Assembly (NCBI GenBank): GCA_040905445.1
Contig: JBBDRN010000004.1
Span: 1 to 12,965 of the forward strand
From: SKPT01 sp040905445
Lineage (GTDB): Bacteria > Planctomycetota > Phycisphaerae > Phycisphaerales > Phycisphaeraceae
Direction: 5' to 3'
Length of the DNA stretch: 12,965 nt
In this document: positions 1-5,177 of the stretch, one piece after another
How positions within the stretch are numbered: position 1 is the stretch's first letter
Layout: every line of letters starts with the position of its first letter
Program-made: the position numbers and the translations under genes
The notes under the pieces: model-generated
What the model saw: the letters and a program-made list of their open reading frames with translations, nothing else
Database searches by the model: none
Told to the model about the DNA's origin: nothing

Positions 1-506
1 CTCGCCTGCCCCAGCCTCACACCGGTGGATTTACAGAGAACATGTTGCACTAACGCCTCTGAGAGCTCAAAACGTTTCTCGTAATGCTGGAGAACCTGAT
101 TAATCCGCTCCCGGTACTCACGACGACCGGCTGCTTGATTGAAGGTTTCCCAGTGCATCCCGCAGTCGTTCCACGAATGCATGGTGCCTTCAACCGGCTT
201 CGATACGTGCTGATATAGGAATTCGACAACGTCAAAGAGATCGTCCTCCGAGTAGCCGTCCGCACGGCTCTCGATCGGCCAAAGTTCCTTTTTCCGAATG
301 CTCAACAACATTTCTAACTCTACGTCTTTTAGCTTCCCCTGAATCTCACCGGCGTCGACGCAGCAAAACCCAAACCCCTCGTCGAAATAACCATCCTGGC
401 GGAGTTGGTTATAGGATTTGATGAACAAGCCGAGCATATCAGCAAGTGGAAGTCCCGCGAGGTGTGGATTTGAACCCGTGCGCTGCGAGTAGTACTTGTG
501 CGTCAT
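1..506 (-). CDS. Uncharacterised protein, 3' end beyond window
   Basis: An uninterrupted reading frame runs from an ATG at 506-504 to the left edge, giving at least 168 residues that begin MTHKYYSQRTGSNPHLAGLP. It codes for a mixed, globular-looking protein rich in aromatic and charged residues (for example YSEDDLFDVVEFLYQHVSKP and NDCGMHWETFNQ), with no signal peptide or membrane helix. A GGAGGG ribosome binding site lies 3 bases before the start (510-515). G+C is about 54% over the lines I counted, against about 70% in the sugar locus downstream, and codon use is relaxed, which suggests acquisition by transfer. The neighbouring integrase remnant fits that. I do not recognise a named family with certainty. 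From memory it resembles widespread hypothetical proteins of roughly 270-300 residues, some linked to abortive-infection (AbiJ-like) architectures. That link is weak recollection, not evidence. Confidence 0.8.
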   Translation of the reverse strand, partial: MTHKYYSQRTGSNPHLAGLPLADMLGLFIKSYNQLRQDGYFDEGFGFCCVDAGEIQGKLKDVELEMLLSIRKKELWPIESRADGYSEDDLFDVVEFLYQHVSKPVEGTMHSWNDCGMHWETFNQAAGRREYRERINQVLQHYEKRFELSEALVQHVLCKSTGVRLGQA

Positions 507-646
507 ATTCCCTCCGCGGAAGCCGGCGATCTGCATCAGCGAACGACGAGGACAGACTCAGGACAACGCCATTGTCCGCCGCAAGATCGTGGATAGCAAG
601 CGTGTGCTGATGTGCCTATCATCGTAGCAAATGCCGTCGTATCCTC
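507..646. other. Intergenic region with a dyad upstream of the edge gene
   Basis: No gene is visible here. The stretch separates the 5' end of the low-G+C edge gene from the 3' end of the integrase remnant. It holds an inverted repeat, GGACAA-N5-TTGTCC at 561-577, about 55 bases upstream of the edge gene's start codon, which could be an operator or a weak hairpin. I found no convincing -35/-10 pair for the edge gene. Confidence 0.5.
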
Positions 647-925
647 TCACTGCGCCTGGGGCCGCGCAAGCATCCGCAGTAGCGCCCGCCGCTCATCGGC
701 GGATAGGAGGGCCACCACCGCCTGGATGTCCTGCGCCGCGGCGGGCCCGGGGCCGGCCGCCGCGTCGCCCCCCCCAATCGCCGGCACGCCCTGCAACTCC
801 GCGGCCAGCGGCAGGAGCTTCTCGTCGGTGTACGTGTTGGCGGTCAGCCGCGGGTCGGAGTGGCGCATCAGGGCCTGGGCGACGCGGGGGCTGACCTTGT
901 GCGTGGCGAGCATCGTGCTCAGGGA
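647..925 (-). pseudogene. Tyrosine recombinase (phage integrase family) C-terminal remnant
   Basis: The frame reads LSTMLATHKVSPRVAQALMRH, then SDPRLTANTYTDEKLLPLAAEL, and ends at a TGA at 649-647 after about 90 residues. Tyrosine recombinases cut and rejoin DNA through a tyrosine nucleophile. This fragment keeps the end of the catalytic domain: the second conserved His in MRHSDPRLT and the Tyr in the NTYTD motif. Everything upstream is missing, including the DNA-binding N-terminal domain and the first catalytic Arg with its HxxR box. On the minus strand, the in-frame codons upstream of about 928 turn into an arginine-rich string with no resemblance to an integrase. A GTG at 928 could formally start the frame, but a 93-residue product could not be an active recombinase. 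It looks like the decayed integration gene of a lost or rearranged element, and it supports reading the left end of the window as an island scar. Confidence 0.7.
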
Positions 926-1023
926 CACCCGAAGACACTCACGCCGTGTTCGTCGCCGGCGGCGACATCAGCAGCCACCGCCACTACGACCAGGGCCACT
1001 TCACCACTTACCACCGCGGGTTC
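925..1023 (+). pseudogene. Heparinase II/III-like polysaccharide lyase fragment
   Basis: The plus-strand frame here reads EDTHAVFVAGGDISSHRHYD, followed by QGHFTTYHRGF. The pattern of a glycine-rich strand, HRH/HSH, Tyr/Phe-Asp-Gln and a beta-strand is what I expect from the C-terminal beta-sandwich of heparinase II/III-type lyases, enzymes that cleave uronic-acid polysaccharides. Only about 33 residues are recognisable. The fragment has no start codon context and no N-terminal alpha-toroid domain. The residues after HRGF lose the expected 'LALDSGTR' character and become low-complexity arginine-rich sequence. The 5' break coincides with the break of the opposite-strand integrase remnant. The family call is from motif memory and rests on a very short match. 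Confidence 0.45.
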
Positions 1024-1206
1024 GCCGTGCACGCGCGCAGACAACGCCCGGCTGACTTCCGCTTGTGCCGCGCGCCAGGCGGGGGGCGATCGGAGTTGAG
1101 GGTGACATCCTGTTGCATGCCCATCGGCGTGTTCCATGGTGGCGCAGGGTCCGCTGTGCGGACCTTTTTTGGGGGCGGCGAGCGGGGAATGTCTGCACAG
1201 CGGACC
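1024..1206. other. Intergenic region with hairpins, no gene
   Basis: I see no convincing coding sequence. The left half may be decayed heparinase-like sequence. The right half carries the nested inverted repeat and T-tract hairpin described separately. It ends at the stop codon of the sugar isomerase gene. Confidence 0.5.
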
Positions 1207-1208
1207 CT
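1146..1208. repeat. Nested inverted repeat (GGTCCGC family)
   Basis: AGGGTCCGCTGTGCGGAC (1146-1163) is matched in inverted orientation at 1191-1208 with 17 of 18 bases identical. The spacer contains the T-tract and a G-rich stretch. Each arm is itself a short palindrome, so the site can fold as two small hairpins or one large one. Shorter copies of the core GTAGGGTCCGC occur at 2103-2113 and 4549-4559. The right end of this copy overlaps the stop codon of the adjacent minus-strand gene. Confidence 0.75.
1148..1170 (+). terminator. Rho-independent terminator-like hairpin
   Basis: GGTCCGC (1148-1154), loop TGT, GCGGACC (1158-1164) form a perfect 7-base-pair GC-rich stem, followed at once by six T (1165-1170). 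That is the classic intrinsic terminator layout for plus-strand transcription. The only plus-strand sequence upstream with coding character is the heparinase-like remnant, so it may be the terminator of a gene now lost. The hairpin is also one arm of a larger inverted repeat. Confidence 0.6.
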
Positions 1209-2040
1209 ACAGCGTCGTCATCGCTTCGTAGGCGCGCCGGGCGGCGTCGGGGGCGGGCAGGGCCCAGAGATCCTTGTCGAACATCTCGATGGAGTAGTCT
1301 CCGGTGTAGCCCGCGGCTTCGATGCGGGCGATGAGATCGTCGAGGTCGAGGATGCCGCGCGGGTCGCCGGGCAGGACGCGGTCGCCGTTGCAGTTGCTGT
1401 GCTCTCCGGGGCGGTCGCGCATGTTGTCGACGTGGACGTGAAAGAGCGTGGCCACCGCCTCGGGCGTGATGTCGTCGGGCTTGGTCGACGTGCAGTGGTA
1501 GTGGGCCGGGTCGAACAGCCACCCGACGCGGGGGTGGTCCGCGGCGCGCACGACCACGAGCGCGCTGCGCAGCGAACGGGCGAGCGGGGACCAGTTGAAC
1601 TCGAGCGCGAGACGCACGGTGGGAGCGAGCGTGTCGGCGAGGTGGGCGAGTTGTTCACCGAGGTGGTGGAGCGCGTCTTCGGCGCGGAGGTCGCTGTCCT
1701 TGGCGGGGCCGTCGGCGCCGATGACGAGGGCTGTGTCGCCGCCAAGGGTGGCGAGGAGGTCGGCGTTCTGGCGGTGGAGTGTGTGATTCCTGGCGCGCGC
1801 GTCGTCGTCGCCGAACGCGTTGACGGGCGCTTCGAAGCCGCCGATGCACGTGAGGTGGTGGTGGTCGAGCAGGGCGCGGGCGTCGGCGGGGGTGCGGTGG
1901 TGGTCGGTGAGCCAGGTCTTGACCGCGGGCAGGTAGAGCTCGATGTTCGCAAAGCCTGCGGCTGCGACCGCGGCGACCTGCTCATCGAAGGGAGCCTGGT
2001 TGAGCGTGATCGTGTTGATGGCGAGGCGGGTGGAGTTCAT
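1207..2040 (-). CDS. Sugar phosphate isomerase/epimerase, xylose isomerase-like TIM barrel
   Basis: A 277-residue protein of the AP-endonuclease-2/xylose isomerase-like fold. These are cytoplasmic, metal-dependent enzymes that isomerise or epimerise sugars, keto-sugars or inositol derivatives. Likely metal ligands at the barrel ends are visible: Glu147 in LALEFNW, Asp177 and His180 in LFDPAHYH, His201/His203 in LFHVHVDN, and Glu252 in YSIEMFD. The start MNSTRLAINT puts the first beta strand at the N terminus. An upstream TTG at 2067 would add nine residues and is less likely. No strong ribosome binding site precedes 2040. The gene lies 69 bases downstream of the Gfo/Idh/MocA gene on the same strand, so the two probably share a transcript and a sugar pathway. 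The substrate cannot be read from sequence. The TAG stop lies inside a dispersed GTAGGGTCCGC repeat. Confidence 0.88.
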   Translation of the reverse strand: MNSTRLAINTITLNQAPFDEQVAAVAAAGFANIELYLPAVKTWLTDHHRTPADARALLDHHHLTCIGGFEAPVNAFGDDDARARNHTLHRQNADLLATLGGDTALVIGADGPAKDSDLRAEDALHHLGEQLAHLADTLAPTVRLALEFNWSPLARSLRSALVVVRAADHPRVGWLFDPAHYHCTSTKPDDITPEAVATLFHVHVDNMRDRPGEHSNCNGDRVLPGDPRGILDLDDLIARIEAAGYTGDYSIEMFDKDLWALPAPDAARRAYEAMTTL

Positions 2041-2102
2041 GGCGGCAGTTCCGGCACGGGTGGGCAAGCCGCCCGTGGCACGCGGGGGAGAGCTCGGCAG
2101 CC

Positions 2103-2113
2103 GCGGACCCTAC
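2103..2113 (-). repeat. GTAGGGTCCGC repeat copy at a gene end
   Basis: The minus strand reads GTAGGGTCCGC here. The TAG is the stop codon of the upstream Gfo/Idh/MocA gene (2112-2110). Unlike the copies at 1146-1208 and 4539-4559, there is no adjacent GCGGACC partner, so this copy does not form a hairpin. Confidence 0.55.
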
Positions 2114-3189
2114 GAGGTCACCGGTTGCTGCTGGAGCATGGCGATGATCTGCTCCGAGAGGTCCACTTCCTTGATGGCGTCGTGGGCGGGCGAGAGTGGC
2201 GGCTCGTCGCCGCGCACGGACGCGACGAATTGCCGCGCCTGCATCGCGAAGCCGTCACGCTGCTCGACGCGCGGACGCAGCTCCGTCGGCTCGCCCTTGC
2301 TCGGCACGGACACGACGCGGACGCGGGCGGCCTGGTTGATCGCCAGCGGCGCGGCGAGGTCAACCCGCAGCGTCGCGCGGGCGAAGCGCACCTCCACGCC
2401 CTCGTCCCAGTCCGGGCTCGTGTGCCCGGTGAAGTCGAAGTAGAGATGGGCGGCCGAGTCGCTGAACGTGCCCTGGATGTACGTGCTGACGACGTCGTCG
2501 TGCTCGCGGCGGCGGACGGAGTCGAGCGTGTAATCCTCGCCGGCCAGATAGCGAGCGAGGTTGGTCTGGTGGCTGTAGTAGTTGATCCAGGCGACGTGGC
2601 CGCGCCACTGGTCGGTGGTCATCCAGTCGTGGCGCGGCTCGCGCTCGAGCGTCGACTCGGGCACCTTCTCGTCCGTGCGGATGGGCGGGTCGCGGAACCA
2701 TTGCCACTGGCCGTGGGCGCACCAGGCGCGGAGCGAGAGCATCGGGCCGACGTCGCCGGTGTCGCGCCACCGGGCGATCTGCGCCTTCGCCCAGCGGACG
2801 CCGGGGTCGAAGCGCTTCATGTAGCCGACCTGGTAGACGAGGTTTTTCTGGCGGGCGAGGTCGATGAGCTCGCGGCCGCGCTGGCTCGTGGTCGTCTGCG
2901 GCTTTTCGGTGATGACGGGCAACCCGGCCTCGAGGACGTCGGCGACGAGCGGGGCGTTGAGCTGGAACGGCGCGATCGCGACGACAGCGTCGAGCTTGCC
3001 GGCGTCGAGCATCGCGCGGTGGTCCGGGTAGGTCCGCTCGAAGCCGTACGCCTGCCCCACGCGGGCGGCGAGCTGCGGGCGCTGCTCCGCCAGCGCGGCG
3101 AGGGTGACGTCGGGGAGCTTGCAGTACTTGTCGATGTGGGCGAGCTGGCCCATGTAGCCGGCGCCGACGAATCCGAGACGGGTGGGCAT
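2110..3189 (-). CDS. Gfo/Idh/MocA family NAD(P)-dependent oxidoreductase
   Basis: A 359-residue cytoplasmic dehydrogenase, typical in length for the family, whose members oxidise or reduce sugars, sugar acids and inositols using NAD(P). The N-terminal Rossmann fold opens with RLGFVGAGYMGQ (GxGxxG at residues 9-14). The family's EKP catalytic/cofactor motif is at 95-97 in PVITEKP. The C-terminal two-thirds is the alpha/beta substrate domain with an exposed beta-sheet, including the segment KRFDPGVRWAK and a mid-protein HDWMTTDQWRGHVAWINYYSHQ stretch likely to line the active site. A GGAG ribosome binding site sits 7 bases before the ATG. It heads a probable two-gene minus-strand unit with the isomerase and is divergent from the Ldh_2 gene. 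The exact substrate is unknown. Confidence 0.9.
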   Translation of the reverse strand: MPTRLGFVGAGYMGQLAHIDKYCKLPDVTLAALAEQRPQLAARVGQAYGFERTYPDHRAMLDAGKLDAVVAIAPFQLNAPLVADVLEAGLPVITEKPQTTTSQRGRELIDLARQKNLVYQVGYMKRFDPGVRWAKAQIARWRDTGDVGPMLSLRAWCAHGQWQWFRDPPIRTDEKVPESTLEREPRHDWMTTDQWRGHVAWINYYSHQTNLARYLAGEDYTLDSVRRREHDDVVSTYIQGTFSDSAAHLYFDFTGHTSPDWDEGVEVRFARATLRVDLAAPLAINQAARVRVVSVPSKGEPTELRPRVEQRDGFAMQARQFVASVRGDEPPLSPAHDAIKEVDLSEQIIAMLQQQPVTS

Positions 3190-3416
3190 GGCGAGGCTCC
3201 GGGGAGGGGGGCGGGGGTGGTGGGGTAGTGATGATGATGCGGGACACCGGCCGGCGCGTCAATTCATGCAGCGGTCTTGCCGAGGTCGCGGCGAGCGCGG
3301 CGAACGCAGCGGGAGGCTTTCCTCTGCGGCCCCTGCGCTCTCCGCGGCCTCCGCGAGAACCTGGATCCAGTATGCTGGGCGCCGGAAATTCACGGCATGG
3401 CCATAAGGATGTGACG
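3190..3416. other. Divergent promoter region between Gfo/Idh/MocA and Ldh_2 genes
   Basis: This 227-base gap separates the start codons of the two divergent enzymes, so promoters for both should be here. The left part is G-rich with a short GATGAT run. The element ACCTGGATCCAGTA (3359-3372) contains the palindrome CTGGATCCAG and has a near-identical copy upstream of the MscS gene. I see no clear TTGACA/TATAAT pair. Confidence 0.5.
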
Positions 3417-4532
3417 ATGGACCAGGTGCTTCCCGTTGACCTTCACAATGAGATCGTCCAGGCGGCCTACCGCAAGCGCGGCTACACGGCCGAGGAAGCC
3501 TCGCAGGCGGCCCGGTTCTGCGAGCTGGCAGCCTGGCACGGAATCAAGACGCACAACGCGCTCAAGGCCCTGCACCTGGACGACCACTTCGGCTCGGGCA
3601 ACAAACACCTCCAGGGCTGCGTGCCGGGGGCGCGCATCGAGCAGCTTGAGACACGCTTCAAAGCCGCGGCCAAATGGAACGCCAACCGCAAGCTCGGCCA
3701 GGCCGTCGCCTTCGAGGCGATCGACGCCGCCATGCGCCTCGCGGACGAGCATGGCGTCGGCATCGTCAGCGTCGACAACGCCTTTCACTACCTCTGGGGT
3801 GGCGGGTATGTCATGGAGGCGGCCAAGAAAGGCTACATCGCCTACACCAACTGCACCGCCGCGCTCGCGGAGGTCGTGCCGTTCGGCGGCAAGTTCCCGA
3901 CGCTCGGCACCAACCCCCACTCCTGGGGCCTGCCGACGACCGAGGCGGTCGGCTTCCCGATCGTCGTCGACTGGGCGACCAGCACCGTCGCGATGGGCCG
4001 CGTCCAGCAGTTCGCCCGCGAAGGCAAGCAGCTCCCGCCCCAGGCCGCGGTGGACAAAGACGGGCAGCCCACCACCGACCCGGCCCGGGTCAAGGCGCTG
4101 CTGCCGTTCGGTGCGCACAAGGGCTACGGCCTGTCGCTCATCAACGAGCTGTTCGCCGCGTTCATCGGCGGATCGCTGCCGACATTGCGGTCAAGGCCGG
4201 AGGATGTCGCGGGTGTGGCGGGTGTGGCGGGTGTGGCGAAGGACGAGAAGACCTCGCCCAACTTCTTCTTTCAGGTGATTCACCCGGAGGCGCTGGACTG
4301 CGGCGGCTTCGCACGCCGACGCAACCAGATGGAAAACGTCAAGGCGGTGGTGGAGGACATCCTCGGCCACGGCAACGAAGGCGCGATCCTGCCGGGGCAG
4401 ATCGAGCATGAGGCCGCGATGGCGAGCGAGCAGGCCGGCGGGCTGCTCTTCAGCGAGGCGGAGATCGCGGAGTTCAAGCGAATCGCCGACGAGGTGGGCG
4501 TGGTGTTCGAAGGGGCGCTGCCGCGGGGATAA
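3417..4532 (+). CDS. Ldh family oxidoreductase (malate/L-lactate dehydrogenase, Ldh_2)
   Basis: A 371-residue NAD(P)-dependent oxidoreductase of the family that includes malate, L-sulfolactate, ureidoglycolate and 2,3-diketo-L-gulonate dehydrogenases. It is cytoplasmic and normally dimeric. Family landmarks are present in order: NAFHY (121-125), LGTNP (163-167), DWATS (185-189) and FGAHKGYGL (231-239). The ATG at 3417 is chosen because AAGGA lies 7 bases upstream and family homology begins there. The open frame extends back to 3228, but that 63-residue extension is low-complexity. The protein is slightly longer than usual, partly because of an in-frame GVA repeat at residues 266-274, in a variable loop. 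It is divergent from the Gfo/Idh/MocA-isomerase pair, and the three probably act on one sugar acid or polyol route. This is inferred from context only. Confidence 0.9.
   Translation: MDQVLPVDLHNEIVQAAYRKRGYTAEEASQAARFCELAAWHGIKTHNALKALHLDDHFGSGNKHLQGCVPGARIEQLETRFKAAAKWNANRKLGQAVAFEAIDAAMRLADEHGVGIVSVDNAFHYLWGGGYVMEAAKKGYIAYTNCTAALAEVVPFGGKFPTLGTNPHSWGLPTTEAVGFPIVVDWATSTVAMGRVQQFAREGKQLPPQAAVDKDGQPTTDPARVKALLPFGAHKGYGLSLINELFAAFIGGSLPTLRSRPEDVAGVAGVAGVAKDEKTSPNFFFQVIHPEALDCGGFARRRNQMENVKAVVEDILGHGNEGAILPGQIEHEAAMASEQAGGLLFSEAEIAEFKRIADEVGVVFEGALPRG
4212..4238 (+). repeat. In-frame 9-base tandem repeat in the Ldh_2 gene
   Basis: Three exact copies of GGTGTGGCG, preceded by a partial copy (GTCGCG at 4206-4211), encode VAGVAGVAGVA. 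The unit length keeps the reading frame. It lies between the AHKGYGL helix and the FFFQVIHP strand, where the family has a variable loop. Confidence 0.9.
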
Positions 4533-4535
4533 CGG

Positions 4536-4559
4536 AAAGGCCCGCGGAGCGGACCCTAC
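4536..4559 (-). terminator. GGTCCGC-family hairpin, possible terminator of the Rrf2 gene
   Basis: On the minus strand GGTCCGC (4555-4549), TCC, GCGGGCC (4545-4539) forms a 7-base-pair stem with one G-T wobble, followed by TTT. It lies downstream of the minus-strand Rrf2 gene and just after the convergent Ldh_2 stop codon. The GTAGGGTCCGC core of the repeat family is at 4559-4549. The T-tract is short, so terminator activity is uncertain. Confidence 0.45.
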
Positions 4560-4606
4560 GGAATCGCGAAACGAACAGCGGCGGGGGGGCAAGGCGGGGG
4601 CGGGGG

Positions 4607-5029
4607 TCAGGCAGGTTCGCAGAGGGGCGTTGCGTTGCCCGTGTCGTCCAGCAGGTCGGCGAGGCTGGTGGTGCTGAAGGCGTTCTCGATGTGGGCGACG
4701 GCGTCATCAAGGCTGCGGTGCAGTGGGCAGAGCGAGGTGTGGGTGGCGAGGCCGAGGGGACAGTGGGTGACGCGGCGGATCGGGTCGACGGCGGCGACGA
4801 CCTGGAGGATGGAGATCTCGGCCGGGGGCCGGGTGAGGCTGAACCCGCCGTTGGGTCCGCGCTGGCCGACGACGAGATCGGCGCGGCCGAGTTGCTGCAT
4901 GATCTTGGCGAGGTAGCCCAGCGGAACGCGCGTGCGGTCCGCGAGCTGCTGACTGGTGAGCGGCGCGTGGACGTGGTCGGCGAGGCAAACCATGGCGCGG
5001 AGGGCGTATTCGGCGGTGTGGGAGATCAT
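4607..5029 (-). CDS. Rrf2 family transcriptional regulator
   Basis: A 140-residue winged-helix regulator of the Rrf2 group (IscR, NsrR, CymR and RirA relatives), many of which sense iron-sulfur status, nitric oxide or iron through a cysteine-ligated cluster. The N terminus MISHTAEYALRAMVCLADH and the segment PLGYLAKIMQQLGRADLVVG with GPNGGFSL are the family's helix-turn-helix and wing. The cysteines are Cys15, Cys90, Cys101 and Cys137. Cys90 and Cys101 lie in CPLGLATHTSLCPLH, which differs from the three closely spaced cysteines of IscR, so cluster binding is possible but not assured. The start follows a strong promoter but a poor ribosome binding site; a GGAGG is near the transcription start instead. 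A dyad at the start of transcription suggests autoregulation. Confidence 0.92.
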   Translation of the reverse strand: MISHTAEYALRAMVCLADHVHAPLTSQQLADRTRVPLGYLAKIMQQLGRADLVVGQRGPNGGFSLTRPPAEISILQVVAAVDPIRRVTHCPLGLATHTSLCPLHRSLDDAVAHIENAFSTTSLADLLDDTGNATPLCEPA

Positions 5030-5038
5030 GTCGTGTCG

Positions 5039-5056
5039 GGTAATGCGATATTTACC
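5039..5056. promoter_or_regulatory. Candidate Rrf2 operator dyad
   Basis: GGTAA (5039-5043) and TTACC (5052-5056) form an inverted repeat with an 8-base centre. It overlaps the expected transcription start just downstream of the TATAAT box. A repressor bound here would block the promoter, which fits the autoregulation common in Rrf2 proteins. The assignment is by position only. Confidence 0.45.
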
Positions 5057-5059
5057 TCC

Positions 5060-5088
5060 ATTATAACGATTAGATCACGCTGCGTCAA
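5060..5088 (-). promoter_or_regulatory. Sigma-70-type promoter of the Rrf2 gene
   Basis: On the minus strand, TTGACG (5088-5083) and TATAAT (5065-5060) are separated by exactly 17 bases. This is a near-consensus housekeeping promoter in an AT-rich island within otherwise GC-rich DNA. Transcription should start near 5053, about 24 bases before the ATG. Confidence 0.85.
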
Positions 5089-5177
5089 GATTTTCGGGGT
5101 TGTTTATCTTTATTGTGGCCGGGGAGGGAGCCGCGCAGGATTGCCGTAAGGCCCGGGATCAGGAACCTGGATTAGGA

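Noticed and set aside
946..3228. A 760-codon open frame on the plus strand
   Set aside because: It runs antisense through the isomerase and Gfo/Idh/MocA genes, whose motifs are unmistakable on the minus strand. Its product is a Val/Gly/Arg/Glu-rich string typical of high-G+C antisense frames. Only its first codons coincide with the heparinase-like remnant.
3228..3416. N-terminal 63-residue extension of the Ldh_2 frame
   Set aside because: It is low-complexity, starts with MMMM, lacks a ribosome binding site and lies outside family homology. The ATG at 3417 has AAGGA upstream.
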